Source: Patiria pectinifera
Lineage: Eukaryota; Echinodermata; Asteroidea; Valvatida; Asterinidae
Assembly (NCBI GenBank): GCA_029964075.1
Contig: CM057133.1
Location: forward strand, 16,702,699 to 16,766,698
Length of the DNA stretch: 64,000 nt
Reading direction: 5' to 3'
Shown: in pieces, positions 42,383-54,076 of the stretch
Layout: each line of letters opens with the position of its first letter
Numbering within the stretch: position 1 is the stretch's first letter
Translations under genes and position numbers: made by a program
Notes under the pieces: generated by a model
Database searches by the model: none
Told to the model about the DNA's origin: nothing
What the model saw: only the letters and a program-made list of their open reading frames with translations

Positions 42383-42506
42383 TTGACTGACTGACTGCAG
42401 CTTCGGAATTAGACTTGCTTAAGTCTCGAGAAGGTTTGTGATAGAGCTATCCCGTAACGTTAGTGAGTGGTCATGCACTGCGGAGACCTGAGGTGCTGTC
42501 TCCCTG

Positions 42507-42755
42507 AACCCTCAAAACCAGCCATCAGATCCCCGACAGGGAGGAGGCCTGCGTCGTACCTACCTCTCACAGATCATAGACGACCTTAACGCCATCGGCC
42601 TTAAACACGATCAGGCTGTTCGTGCTGCCCAGGATCGGGCTGGATGGCTGAGACGAATCTCAAGCATTGGGAAAACCACTGGTCACAACGTCTCGAGCCG
42701 AGCACGGCTAGAGTGGCGTCAACTATGGAGCGAATGGGCTGACGCCTATGCATGA
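42507..42755 (+). pseudogene. LINE retrotransposon remnant, C-terminal end of the polyprotein
   Basis: The frame reads ...GGGLRRTYLSQIIDDL... and ...AAQDRAGWLRRIS... to a stop at 42753-42755. A YLxQI segment followed by DRxxW matches the conserved extreme C-terminus of many non-LTR reverse transcriptases. Everything upstream (RT core, endonuclease) is missing or decayed. Confidence 0.6.
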
Positions 42756-42789
42756 AAAAAATCCCAGTAAATAGCCAATCTGAATCGAT

Positions 42790-44440
42790 TGAATAAAACT
42801 TTTGTGTGCTCTGGGACCAGCTCTACTGGGCCTGTCTTTTCTTGTTTCTCCATATTGCAAATTGTTCAAATGTGTATCTTTTGATCACTCTCTCAACCTA
42901 AAACCAATAAGCTGACCAACCAACCAAACCACCCCGGTTATTGTATCGAAGTGCAGTTCTTTTGGAGGGGGTGGTGTAGGTCCTCTTGTTAGCCCTTCAA
43001 ATCTAATGCGTACTCCAATCTTTCAGAAATTTCACCACCCGTCGAAAGTTGATCATAACATTTGAAAACAGTGAACGAAAACAAGAGCACTATATTGTGG
43101 CTCGTGAAAAAATAAGCATTATGCGTGCACAAGGTCGCATTGTCGTAATTCTGCGGTGTGGCTTCAGCGGATATTTTTTTAGTAATAGTTAAACTAATAG
43201 TTTATTTGCTATAACTGGAGCCGTATTTTAATGACTTGCTATTAAGAGTGCTTTGTACACTAGCTTTATGATGCTTCCACAATTAAGAAAATGAATGCAT
43301 CGGTATTGTTTTTATGGAGTAATAAATTTAGTTCAAGGTAAACCATCCAAAACAAAATGACCGATGCACTTTGGTAAAGTGCCCAACGGATTCATAATGA
43401 CGCCATGCGCGACGAATGTTGAGCTAAGTCTGGGCGTATTTTTTGGAACCCCGTATTTGCTCTGGCTTCGGCCTCAGAATTATTCAACGACCAAAACAAA
43501 TTGAAATACTCTCGATTGCACCCCAATATTTATAGGATATGAAGTTCATGAAGCGGGAAAAATTGTTGAGCCAAAATCTCCCAAAAGTAAACGGCCTAAA
43601 AGTTCCTGAAATTGACGCCACAAACGAAGCTGACAAAGACAGGAAAAATACCTTGGCCTTGGCAGACAGCCACACGCATTAATTTGCATTACGATCTTAT
43701 CCGCGCATGTCGTAAATATCGGGAAAAAAACACGCCATGTACGTCGAATGAACGAGTCTGATGAAAGCAGTTACAAGTACATTACCCTGTACAACGCCTG
43801 TTCCGCTGAAAGTGGTCCCTTGTTTCGAGAAAGAGAAACGCAAGGGTGTATTAAACACTGAACCATCAGGCAATAGGCCTTTATCACGCTTCCACCATTT
43901 TAATCATGTTCCCTGTATCCAATAACTGAACTGAATGATAATGTTTTTGTGCAAAAAGGAACGAGACTATTTTTCCTTCTAGCCTCGCTTTGGTTACATT
44001 GATCTGAATTGGGAAAAATCAAATGGCTGCAACATGATAATGGTCTTTATTCCGTTGCTATGTTTTTGAAGTCGGTGAGGCAGTAGGCCAGTAAAATGTA
44101 TTATCTGTGAGGTCACGTGATACCAAGCGATATTCTCAGTCGATTTCATTAAAAAATAAATATATAGGCCTATAAATGTATTCAATTAAATACTTCTACC
44201 AATGGCAATAGTTCTTACCGTTTTGGTAACAAGTACATGTACATGTACTCTGTTGGTACTTTATTATACACAAATTGCCAAATAGGTAGGAGCGGACATT
44301 CTGGAGCTTGTAGCAATTGCGTCGTCTAGTTCCCAGACCTATTTACATAATACTCAATGGTCCTTGCGTCTGGAGTGTTGGATGGTAACTTATTGCAACT
44401 GGTGAAAATTAGTGTGCCAATGAATATTCACCGGTCGACG
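42790..44440. other. Intergenic, no gene recognised
   Basis: AT-rich with scattered short palindromes. No exon, SINE head or paired termini were identified. Confidence 0.4.
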
Positions 44441-44456
44441 TCATCCCGCCCATACC

Positions 44457-44464
44457 TATAAAAA
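44457..44464 (+). promoter_or_regulatory. TATA box of the lectin gene
   Basis: TATAAAAA about 280 bp upstream of the lectin ATG (44736). Transcription probably begins near 44490. Several out-of-frame ATGs lie in the intervening leader. Confidence 0.55.
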
Positions 44465-44735
44465 ATAACCACGTCTGTGTTCAGCTATGCAGTGCGTGCA
44501 AAGTTTCGTAGATACATGTACGGAGAAATTCGTGGTTCGAAATACATGTACATGCATTTACAATAAATAATTACTTTTGTTAATCAAGACTGGCATTGCT
44601 GTGTTAAGCGTTATTGCCCGCCGAAATATCGCAGATGCTCTTCAGCAAGACAGGGAGAACTGCGCTCTAAAACCACGCACAATTCGAGCTTTCTTGGTTC
44701 TTAATTTCGGAAGACTCTCTTGTCCTATCCTGAAG

Positions 44736-45491
44736 ATGTACATTGCCGCGGTTCTAAGCATCAGCTCGGCCGTTGTCTTAGCGACGTGGGCGTCGGAGAC
44801 CTGCCACTCGGAAGCTGGATGTTGCCCACGAAGCTGGGAGCCCTGGGGCGGTTCGTGTTATCGCATCATAAACGCAGGTAACTGGGACGATGCCTGGTCC
44901 GCTTGCCTCGCTATGGGCGGCGTCATGGCCGCTCCACGCTCACAGGAAGAAAATAACTTCATGGCGGACAAGGCACACGCAATGATTGGCGTCCACTTGT
45001 TGTGGGTTGCCTGTGTGAATACGAGAGGTACATGGAGATGTGGAGGGCAAGATATGGGAGGATTCGTCAATTGGCGACCAAGTCAACCCAGTGGTGGTGA
45101 ACAACACTGTGCTGCTTTGTGGACTTATTGGGCCTACGACAACTACGGGAAGTGGGATAACCTACGGTGTAATAAAATGTACGGGCGGACCGCTGCTGCG
45201 TGCGTTCGTCGCCCAAGCCAGCCCCGTCAGTTCTGCCTCTTCACCGGCCGTGACGGACGGCCCGTCGAATCTCGGTGCCTGCACGGTCACGTCGTCCGGG
45301 AGTACCCCCTTGCCAGCGCCACCGTCGGCCTCTGCGGCAGGGCCTGCTACAACGACCCACGGTGTTTCTCTTTCAACATCAAAAAGAACCACAACGGGGA
45401 GACTATCTGTCAGTTGAACAACGCCACCCGTTCTGATGACCTGGTCAAGTTCCAAGACTCGGGCAGTGCCTGCACCTACTTTGAAATCTAG
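44736..45491 (+). CDS. Secreted C-type lectin with PAN/apple-like C-terminal domain (single coding exon)
   Basis: An uninterrupted 251-residue frame. The ATG at 44736 is the first in-frame ATG and opens a signal peptide (1-19). A C-type lectin domain spans about 23-158, with paired cysteines, W34-E35 near its start and WDNLRC at 140-145. The usual carbohydrate-specificity tripeptide (EPN or QPD) is replaced by QPS (117-119), so calcium-dependent sugar binding is uncertain. Residues 167-251 hold six Cys (C167, C181, C200, C204, C210, C225) plus C246 and resemble a PAN/apple fold (CGRACYNDPRCFSFN). The likely role is extracellular recognition, perhaps innate immunity. An AATAAA at 45619-45624 is a plausible poly(A) signal. 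The intronless coding region contrasts with its neighbours. Confidence 0.88.
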   Translation: MYIAAVLSISSAVVLATWASETCHSEAGCCPRSWEPWGGSCYRIINAGNWDDAWSACLAMGGVMAAPRSQEENNFMADKAHAMIGVHLLWVACVNTRGTWRCGGQDMGGFVNWRPSQPSGGEQHCAALWTYWAYDNYGKWDNLRCNKMYGRTAAACVRRPSQPRQFCLFTGRDGRPVESRCLHGHVVREYPLASATVGLCGRACYNDPRCFSFNIKKNHNGETICQLNNATRSDDLVKFQDSGSACTYFEI

Positions 45492-45618
45492 TCCGTCAAG
45501 TCCAGAAATCTAGGCTGCTTTTTTGCAAGATCGGGACTCAACGTCTATGCTATTGTGTACTTTTTTGACATTCAGAAAAACTTTTTTTTTACCAGATGGA
45601 CAAATTTAAGGCAGGCAT

Positions 45619-45624
45619 AATAAA
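45619..45624 (+). terminator. Poly(A) signal candidate of the lectin gene
   Basis: AATAAA, 128 bp after the stop codon, followed by AT-rich sequence. Confidence 0.55.
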
Positions 45625-45629
45625 GGTAA

Positions 45630-46700
45630 TCTCTTGAAATATATTATTTCAATATCACTGGCATGAGCAAGAATTTGAAAAAAATTGTTTGGAAGCCCCT
45701 TGGCATTTTTGGCAAGAACCAAGCTTATCTCGAAATCTGAAAATGGGCATTCAGCAGATAACGCAAAAACTCAGTCACATTGTTTTGGATTTAGGTTATG
45801 TATTTACAATAATTTATTTATCAAACTTATTTTTAAAGTCTGAAGCCTGATGTTGACGTACAAACAGTTTTCAAACCTGGAGCGGCCCGGTCTTGGCATG
45901 GGCCGTAAACCAAATAAAATGGGGCTCCATGATTTGCAAACACGAACCCAACCAAGAAAAGCTTGAAGAACGTGCACTGCATGCGACGCATGAACACCCA
46001 ATAATATTTTTAATGCCATGATCTTATATAGTTGCCTAGATTGCCCCTGTACACGTTGCCCCTAAACGTTATCTTCTTGCTATGCTCACCTTGAACAACA
46101 AATTGCCTATAATAATGCTTTAATTTTTTTAAACTTGGCTGAAGTACAAGTTCAAATTGTATTGGATTTAATAACTAACGTGCATTTTGTGTCTTAATTA
46201 AAAACCAATGTAGCACATTGTTTCAGAAGCTAAACCGAAGCAAGGAACTGAAAACGTTTAGACATCAACTACATGTGTGGAAAGTAAACACCCTAGAAAA
46301 CGTTTTCATTGTACAAAAGCCAAAACAATATCTGGAAATTTTGTAACTGTTGTTGACATTGTTTGACAGGGGTTCCAATTTTGGATTACGAACAAGATGG
46401 ACTGATTGAAAGTAAACAAACAAAAATATTGTTTTAATCATAATTTTATAGCCTGGTATAATATTAGTCGTGTGGACGTTTGAGCCGCAACACTAATTCC
46501 TGTTATCAGAAACGATTATCAACAAGAAGTGTGACCCGACTGTAAATAGCAAAATATCAAAGGGTCCACGTAAGGAAATTTTGTAGGAAACACATTTTGT
46601 GCAACTTTCTACTCCTCTTTAATGTATCAAAACTATATTTGACATCCCATTTTGGTGAATTTTTAACGACGTGCATTCTTTAAACATTTAAAAATGTTCA
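45630..46700. other. Intergenic, no gene recognised
   Basis: No coding exon or bounded repeat was found. Confidence 0.4.
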
Positions 46701-46716
46701 TGCTTTTCCAGAACTG

Positions 46717-47245
46717 AGGTCATTGTTGCTGTGATGTCATTTCAGGAAGACACTGTTCAGTTTAGTGGTTTATATTCAAAACGTGAACCCAAAATGTGCT
46801 CGTTGAAAACGTTTGTGAGAAAGGGTTGCTCATTGGCTGACTACCCATGCACGGCATCATGTTGGTTGCTCAAAAAAATAGACCAACTGGTGGAAACTCG
46901 TCAATAAATGCCTCCTTTTGTTGTATTAAAAAAAATTGTTTCTAGATCCCAAAAGCGCCGTTTGGGGGGGGGGGTGGGGCTCGCATATTGAGATATTTAC
47001 TTACACACAACAGACCACCAAAGAAAAGAAAACTGACGACAGCAAAATATCAAAAAATCGAACATATTTTTGGGCTGGAAATAGCTGTAACGTTGACGTT
47101 TCTGCCCGGAATGAGATCACAGTGTCGCTCATGAATACGGCAATTCGCGTGAAAATAATTACAACCAACAAAAAATACCCTTTAAATACAAAGGTGCATT
47201 TTCAAGGATTGTAATATATAAAAAATACATTGCATGGGCCCTTTA
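46717..47245 (+). repeat. Dispersed repeat (inverted copy at 34745-35155)
   Basis: Shares ordered blocks with 34745-35155 on the opposite strand. An extra stretch with an 11-G run (about 46930-46985) is absent from the other copy and looks like a later insertion. Its 46848-46918 segment recurs directly at 48118-48190. Confidence 0.65.
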
Positions 47246-48027
47246 TACACTTAATTGAAAGAAGAATAACGTTGATGTAATTTTAAAAGGTTTCGTACAT
47301 TAATTTCTGCACTTCAGAAAAGACAAGTTTGAAACGAAAAAAAGGACGGTGCACATGGCGGTAAGCATGGGCATGGAACGCGTTGTGGCTTGTACATTGC
47401 TTCGGGATAGTGAGAACTGGTAACGAACTATAATTGCAAGACAAAGAGGAAGAGAAAAACTGTTTGTAAATACACTTAGATTATTAATGTTAATTGTAAC
47501 ATCTTAATGAGGAGTTGAATATTTGTATACTTCATGATAACTTAAACTTAATAATTTCACGCTTACAAAACAAAGCAAATGACGACAGCTGTCAGATTTC
47601 TTGACTTCTATTACAAACTCTGGGGAAAAACTTTGTAATTTTCTTTGTTAAAGGCTGAATTAACAATGTTTTATCGGGTGATGAAAATGCATGGCAATAC
47701 GCAGCATACTTTTTTTCAGAAAATGTTTGGAATCATCTTAAAAATCTTAGAAAAACTAGGACAAGACTGGATATTTCAACACTGAGCGTCAAAGGGATTA
47801 TTGGGGAGAGGTTGATGAAAATTTGGGGGTGTTGTTACAATAAAATCGCTCCTGTCATTATTACTGAATGTTTGCTGGTTGATCTCAAAAGAACGATTTC
47901 ACAATTCTTTCCGACCACACCAGCGCAGATTTGCCGCCCGTCTTACACCCGGCACGTCCCGCCATTCGGGCAAGGATTGTCCTCGCAATCCTGCTCCTTT
48001 TCTGTGGATACAAAAAAAGAAGTTACT

Positions 48028-48110
48028 TAGGCCAAATAAAAAAAAAATATGTTTAGCGTCCCCGCCGGCTAAGAAGGCTAGCTAGCTTGGATAAGAAGGC
48101 TAGCTAGCAA
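48028..48110 (+). repeat. Solo left end of a GGCC-type MITE and a 20-bp tandem duplication
   Basis: 'ggccaaataaaaaaaaaa' and 'gtttagcgtccccgccgg' match the left end of 48390-48705. It is followed by two copies of 'aagaaggctagctagc' (48070-48109). Confidence 0.55.
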
Positions 48111-48117
48111 CAGGATA

Positions 48118-48190
48118 CATGCACGGCATCATGTCGGTTGTTCAAAAAAACTAGACTCACTGGTGGAAACTCGTCAATAAATGCCTCCTT
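48118..48190 (+). repeat. Direct duplicate of 46848-46918
   Basis: 'catgcacggcatcatgt' through 'ggtggaaactcgtcaataaa' are nearly identical in both places. Confidence 0.8.
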
Positions 48191-48389
48191 TCATGGCCGT
48201 TTTGGGGGTTTGCGTGCGCACACATTCAGGTATTTATCGCTTGCGTGCGGGACAAGAAACAGCACCAGATAATAACGACCAAGATTACCGAGAACCAGGT
48301 CTAGTTCGCAGTGCTTTCAAAACGGACATCGGTAAGTTCATTTGTAATTAAGCATATAAAATGATTGACGTTGCATAAACTCCACTTAA

Positions 48390-48705
48390 GGCCAAATTAA
48401 AAAAAAGTTTAGCGTCCCCGCCCGCTTCCGTTTTGGAGGCCGCCTCCTTTTTAAAAATGTTTTAATTATTTTTTTAAAACGAAACAATGACAAATTTTAA
48501 ACAGTGACATCATTTTGGCCTCTTTATCTATGGCATCTAGCCCATATAAAGCTGGTATGTCATTTCCTGAGTCCAAGTGACGGCCATTTAAAAAAAAAAG
48601 CTGGCGGTTCTCTCGGTCGGGCGGCCATTTTGGAGGGAAAAAAGGCCTTCTCCTTCCTTTTTTATCAAAAAGGCAGGACGCTATACATTTTGTTTTTATT
48701 TGGCC
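48390..48705. mobile_element. GGCC-ended MITE with TAA duplication, type B
   Basis: TAA at 48387-48389 and 48706-48708. Ends GGCCAAATTAAAAA and TTTTTATTTGGCC extend inward to 'tttagcgtcc' and 'ggacgctata'. It is a 316-bp non-coding PIF/Harbinger-like MITE. Confidence 0.75.
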
Positions 48706-49132
48706 TAACTTGCTTTTGGCAAATGTTATTAAAGTACGGAAACATTTATGAACTAAGCCTGCAGGATAACACTTGAGAGTGTATAGACTACTGAAGACGA
48801 AATAGGAATCCATTTGTTGTTCTTATTAAGTCCTGGATAAACCCATGGGCTTTGACCCCCCCCCTTTTTTAAAGTGGAGGATATCATATCGTTTGTCACC
48901 CCACTTTTTTCGTCACCGAACAACAATTGTAGCCTACATTTCATTCTTCGGCTCAGAATAGCTGATTCAATTACTCCAAACTCAAGACTGATGTTAAATG
49001 GTGATCTTTCGCCCCCCAAAAAATGGTTAGGCCCTTGTAGTGGTCAAAAAGTGCCTTAACTCGCACCACAGAGCGTCTGGAATCCAACAATTTTCGGGGC
49101 CCTTAAACAGGCCCCGAACCCCACGCCCTTGT

Positions 49133-49172
49133 TCGCGCTTCGCGATTCGCGATTCGCGATTCGCGATTCGCG
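49133..49172 (+). repeat. (GCGATTC)n microsatellite
   Basis: Four to five 7-bp units, flanked by GGGCCCC/GGGGCCC-rich sequence that is itself loosely inverted (49098-49225). Confidence 0.75.
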
Positions 49173-49666
49173 CCTCGCATTAGTTCGGGTGGGGTTCGGG
49201 GCCCGCTTAATTATTAAGGGCCCCGGGGGAAAACAATAGATTTTAGATGCTCTGTGGTGGCAATTTTTGAACACTTTAACCAATTTTGGTGAAAATAGCA
49301 GTGGCTTCCTTTGTTTGTGACGTCACTTAAAAAAACCCCACACACTAAGGGTTCGCGGTGTTTTTTTTTGGGGGGGGGGGGTGGGGGCATGGCCCCGTTG
49401 CCCCCCCCCCCTATGGATCCGTCCTTGGGCTTTCGGCACACCGCATATGTGGAGAGAGCATTTTTTTTATCGCGAGAGGGGCACTGTTGCTTTTGATGGC
49501 CAGCTCAGTGACTCTGGAGCACTATTATTTTTAAAGGCCAGTTTTCCATGAGAGGGGCACAATTTTAATGTTGCGAGCGAGGCACTAATAAAATTGTGCT
49601 TTCGAGGGGCAGTTTTCCATCTCGAAAAGTTATCGCGAGAGATGCACTTTTATTTTTGGTTTCGAT

Positions 49667-49869
49667 CCAACTCGGACCCAAACCAACTCGGACCCAAGCC
49701 AACTCGGACCCATGCCAACTCGGACCCACTACCAACTCGGACCCACTACCAACTCGGACCCATGACCAACTCGGACCCACGACCAACTCGGACCCACTAC
49801 CAACTCGGACCCACAACCAACTCGGACCCACTACCAACTCGGACCCATGCATGACCAACTCGGACCCAT
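49667..49869 (+). repeat. 17-bp minisatellite, left arm
   Basis: About 12 units of CCAACTCGGACCCACTA and variants. Because 17 is not a multiple of three, all frames stay open for long stretches and give spurious repetitive peptides. The reverse-complement array is at 51345-51546. Confidence 0.92.
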
Positions 49870-49974
49870 CGTTTTCAATCATTCGACATCGTTTTCAATC
49901 ATTCATTTCATAAAGTTTGTCCACTTCTCATCTGTTTTTACAGTGATGCTGTTTAGTATAAATTTTCATTGTAA

Positions 49975-50303
49975 GGCCAACGCGCGTCGATTTTAATCAT
50001 GCGCGTCGATCTTTTTTTTTAAAAAATGTTCCGTGGTAGCTCCAACAGCGCCCTCTATTTCCGCACCTCAATTTTTTTTACCAAAGAGCACAAAGGGAAA
50101 TTGCACCAAGGCAAATGATCGAAAGCACTAAGGCAAATTATGGAGGACACCAATGTACATGAGGACACCAAAAAAGCAAAATAGTACCCCACCTTGTCTG
50201 TACAATCCAAGCTTGAAGAAAAAAAAAAAAAGCCGCGTGGCCGCGTCAATTCCGGAACTTTGGTCTGACCAGAGACCGAATATTTTTTTTTGGGGGGGGG
50301 GCC
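49975..50303. mobile_element. GGCC-ended MITE with TAA duplication, copy A2
   Basis: TAA at 49972-49974 and 50304-50306. It matches 12577-12950 in the opposite orientation, including 'tggtctgaccagagaccg'. The left inner inverted repeat is lost. It lies between the two minisatellite arms. Confidence 0.75.
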
Positions 50304-50306
50304 TAA

Positions 50307-51344
50307 TTGTAAGGTGAATTATCTCATATCTGTAATGCAGCAGTATAACATTTTTGTCGTCGTAAAGCGCATTGAAATGCTATTTTGAAATGCGCTTTAA
50401 AAGTGTAATTAATTATTTATTATTTTTATTTGTTTCCATTAAAACATATTGCGCTTTAAAAGTGTAACCAATTATTTATTTTCATTAAAACATATTAATT
50501 GACATCGTTCACACCATCTTGCTAAATTTAACAGCAATTTATTTCGTTTTTAATCAAAAAAGTATAAAAAGTTAATCGGATTCGGGAAAAAAACACCACA
50601 AAATTCAAATTCAAGTTTAATCCCCTACAAATAGATGCAATGTCAATCATCAAAAAGGAGTATTGGAGCTCTGGGAAGATTATCCTTCAAGGCCTTACAG
50701 GTAGCTGCCTGTATGTTCCATGGGGGGAAAAAGTTAAATCAAAAAATTATTAAAAGTTAAACAGATTCATAAAAAAATCCCACAAAATTCAAAGCCAGCA
50801 TGTGAATTAAAAAAAAAACCCAACTACATGAAATGAAAGGCCTAAATGGTTATTTCAAATTAATAACTTCCTCACTGAAACAAAATGTGCCACTTAAAAC
50901 CACTTGTTACACGACACAAAGGCCTGCAAAAACAAACAAGTAATTTATTTTTTACTGAAAATTATAATCCTTTGAATTTCGTTTGGAAAAGAAAATCGAG
51001 ATTTTGAAAAAGCACGTATATATCAAGTTGTACAAATGACATACAATATGCCTAACCTATACTATACGCTATTAATACCCTCTTGGTTTAGCTTCACAGG
51101 TCACGGTTTCAAAAAGCTAAGCACGTTTAGTTTCATGACGTTCAAAACGATAAGCGTTTAGCAACAGTATTTACTGTACGCATCATAAAATAGCGCTCCA
51201 CACAGCGGCAACACAAGAAAACAAAACTAAAAGCCCCATTCTGCCCAATGTAATTACAGAATATCTTCACTATACATGCTATATAAGCACTAACATTAAG
51301 ATCACCTATAAATATAATCTCTGAAACTAATGATTGAGTCATTG
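50307..51344. other. AT-rich spacer between the minisatellite arms
   Basis: No gene recognised. Contains two direct copies of 'tgcgctttaaaagtgtaa' (about 50390 and 50450) and a repeated 'aaaaagttaa' and 'attcaaa' theme, suggesting internal duplication. Confidence 0.45.
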
Positions 51345-51546
51345 TTGGGTCCGAGTTGGTCGTGCTTGGGTCCGAGTTGGTAGTGGGTCCGAGTTGGTAG
51401 TGGGTCCGAGTTGGTCGTGGGTCCGAGTTGGTCGTGGGTCCGAGTTGGTAGTGGGTCCGAGTTGGTAGTGGGTCCGAGTTGGCGTGGGTCCGAGTTGGCA
51501 TGGGTCCGACTTGGCATGGGTCCGACTTGGTTTGGGTCCGAGTTGA
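51345..51546 (-). repeat. 17-bp minisatellite, right arm
   Basis: About 12 units of GGGTCCGAGTTGGTAGT, the reverse complement of the left arm. Sequence just inside ('ctaatgattgag') mirrors sequence just inside the left arm ('caatcatt'), so the inverted repeat extends past the arrays. Confidence 0.92.
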
Positions 51547-52189
51547 CCTGATACCTTATTTTTGATGGCCAAGTTTTCCAGAAGGGCACCATTTTATTTT
51601 TGAGAGAGGGTATAGCTTGTTCTTTATGTCTATTTTGTGCAGCCGTATTTCTTTAAGGGCGCCCTCTTGCGTTGAAACATTTTCCTATTCGGATCTCTTT
51701 TGGTCATGCCATAACGTGTACGGTATACTCGATGCTTTTAGGAGTATCCGTTGTACGGTGGGGTCTTGCGCCGGTTCGTAACGAAAATTGGTGACTTTCA
51801 TGTGAATAATGCTAATTTTCTGAAGAATTTCGTTCAAGATCAGTCTTCAGTTTGTAACGTGAGTGTCTTGTGATCCCTTTTATTTCAGGTGAATCATTTG
51901 AGGGCTTGCTCATTTCCTTTAAAGTTGCGAATATATGTCGGCAGTCCGCTGCAGCGGCCTCGCCCTTCCTCGGTCGATCAGCATGATCAGCAACAACATG
52001 ATCAGTGCAGTGTTGCAAATCAAAACAAGAGCTGATGACTGCATGCAGGGCGATTGTGTAGTTCCGGGCCCTGTTCCTAGGATATATTGAGAATGAAAGT
52101 ACAATTTTACTTTGGTTATTGGACTCACCCAGGTAGTTATCGATGTTTAAAACCAATAGGTTTGTCATGGATAGGGGGCGGATTTTTTA

Positions 52190-53320
52190 AGGGAAATTTT
52201 TGGACAAATTGTTGCAACCTGCATGACCTGACTTGCCTGACGCCACTTCAGCGGTTGTGTATCGTCAGACCCCCTAAAAAATGACGAGGATATGTTTTGA
52301 CGCACTCGCATTCAATTTACGATGGACAACGCGCGCGCGTTGAAAGCGTTACCTGTGTCAATTATGGTGACTTGAGGATACTATTTACTTAGCGATTGCG
52401 TTTCTGTCGCAGCATATCGCAGCTCTGCAGTACGGCCAGACGCTTCGATGAGAGATGAATTTGCCGATGTGATTTTGCTACATCGCGATCGCGACATCTT
52501 TTCATCCAGGACACAAATTTCCAGGTCAGAAGAGCAACTCATACCTTTTCGAAACATTCGTCTCACCATCTCACAAGACATTTCAGTCATCAGATTCCAC
52601 AAATACTTCATGCGAGCCCCATGCGATTTCAAAATGGCGCCGCTAGCACAGAAGAGCGCTGCGCCACAAGAACTCATGAGTATGCATAAGCAGTCTGTGA
52701 CGATGACCTCGTGTTTTTGACGCATGCGGCGCCGGCGGGCCGTACGGTCATACGTCACAGACTGTTTATGCATATTCATGAGTTTGCGCGGGCGCGCCTG
52801 CATATTGCATACATTACAGCGCGGCCGCCATTTTGAAATCGCATGGGGGATCGCATGGGGGACAATATTTGTGGAATCTGATGACTGAAATTCGTCTTGT
52901 GGCCAGATGGATGAAAATATTGAGACCAAAGAACGTTTTTTCGAAAAGGTATGAGTTGCTCTACGACTACGAACGTTAACTTTGGAAATTTGTGTCCTGG
53001 ATGAAAAGATAATCGCGATCGAAAGATGTAGCAAAATCGCTACATCGGCGGCCAACAAAATTCAGTCTCTGTGGAAGCATCGGGCGTCTGGCCGTACTAC
53101 AGAGCTTGCGATAGTACTGTACGGCCAGACGCAGTCGGGCTACTATTTACTAAGTCTATGGAGAGTCAAGAAAATTTTCCTAACTAAATTGGAAATGTTT
53201 CTCAGTCCCAGATTCATGTCTTATCATTATTTTTGCAATGACTGACCTTCATCGAGATGATATATATGGAAAAAAAGTGGCGTCAGGCTGCAACATTTTT
53301 TCCAAATTTTTGGGTAAAAC
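52190..53320. mobile_element. GTTGCAACCTG-type MITE split by an insertion
   Basis: The left part 52190-52262 and the right part 53152-53320 correspond to the two halves of the intact element at 22305-22545. They are separated by about 0.9 kb of unrelated sequence. Confidence 0.6.
52390..53140. mobile_element. Fold-back element, about 330-bp inverted arms
   Basis: Left arm about 52400-52716 and right arm about 52740-53115 are inverted copies; for example 'caggacacaaatttcc' pairs with 'ggaaatttgtgtcctg', and 'cgatttcaaaatgg' with 'ccattttgaaatcg'. An 11-bp direct repeat TACTATTTACT borders it (52379-52389 and 53141-53151). Its length suits a MULE-type target duplication. There is no transposase. 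Confidence 0.75.
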
Positions 53321-53677
53321 TAAAAGTAGGCTAAAACTGAAGATAACAACACGCACAATGGAAATTAGGCAATTTAGTTATTATACGACATGTACAATGA
53401 CCACAGGGATGTGCCGTTAAATTAATGAGCAAAACTGCATTAATTTACATAGGCCTAACATCAACTGAAAATTACGTAAAAAAAAATTTTCTGCCAAAAA
53501 GAAACCAGCCTGTACTGTTCAAAATTACCCCCCAAAAAAGATACTTAGAAAGAATAGAATACTGGCACTGCTTCAAAAAGGCATTGGGTAAAAAGGGGGG
53601 GGGGGGAAGCATCAAAGCCTTTTCATTTTTTATGTTGTGTTAATTGTCACCAATTGTCATCACTGTACATACATGGA

Positions 53678-53796
53678 GGCCCCCTTCAATGGTGAAGCAT
53701 TGTGACAGCTATTGTCATGATTGTACAAAGCAACTGTCTCCTGCTGGTTTATCTGAACGATAGCTTGCACAATACTTTCACCATTGAAGGGGGCCT
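53678..53796. mobile_element. Short MITE, GGCCCCCTTCA ends, copy 2
   Basis: Ends GGCCCCCTTCAATGGTGAA and TTTCACCATTGAAGGGGGCC form about 19-bp inverted repeats. Same family as 6718-6828, with the interior inverted. Confidence 0.75.
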
Positions 53797-54076
53797 ACAT
53801 GTACATGAGTGTACAGCGATAGCATGTCCAGAATACATACATCAGCGTCAATGTCATGAGACTAGTCCGAAAATTTGGGACTATCAATACTGTGTATGAG
53901 AGTCCCAAATTTTAAGGTACTGAAAGCATACAACACAAGAAATTAGACTTGCACATGAAACAACTAGTCCAACACCCCTTAGCTTTAGTACTATTCAATC
54001 AATTGTGTCAAAAGAAACATCTGGAACGGGTCACTATTTCTACACATCACTCCATAGTCTGCCACCAGACTACTGA

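Noticed and set aside
49594..49913. Long open frames encoding repetitive PTRTHYQLGP/NSDP peptides at 49.6-49.9 kb and 51.1-51.6 kb
   Set aside because: They are translations of a 17-bp minisatellite in several frames on either strand; no start context, splice sites or conservation support a protein.
52381..53058. 225-codon minus-strand frame across the fold-back element
   Set aside because: Generated by two inverted arms; no domain or splice evidence.
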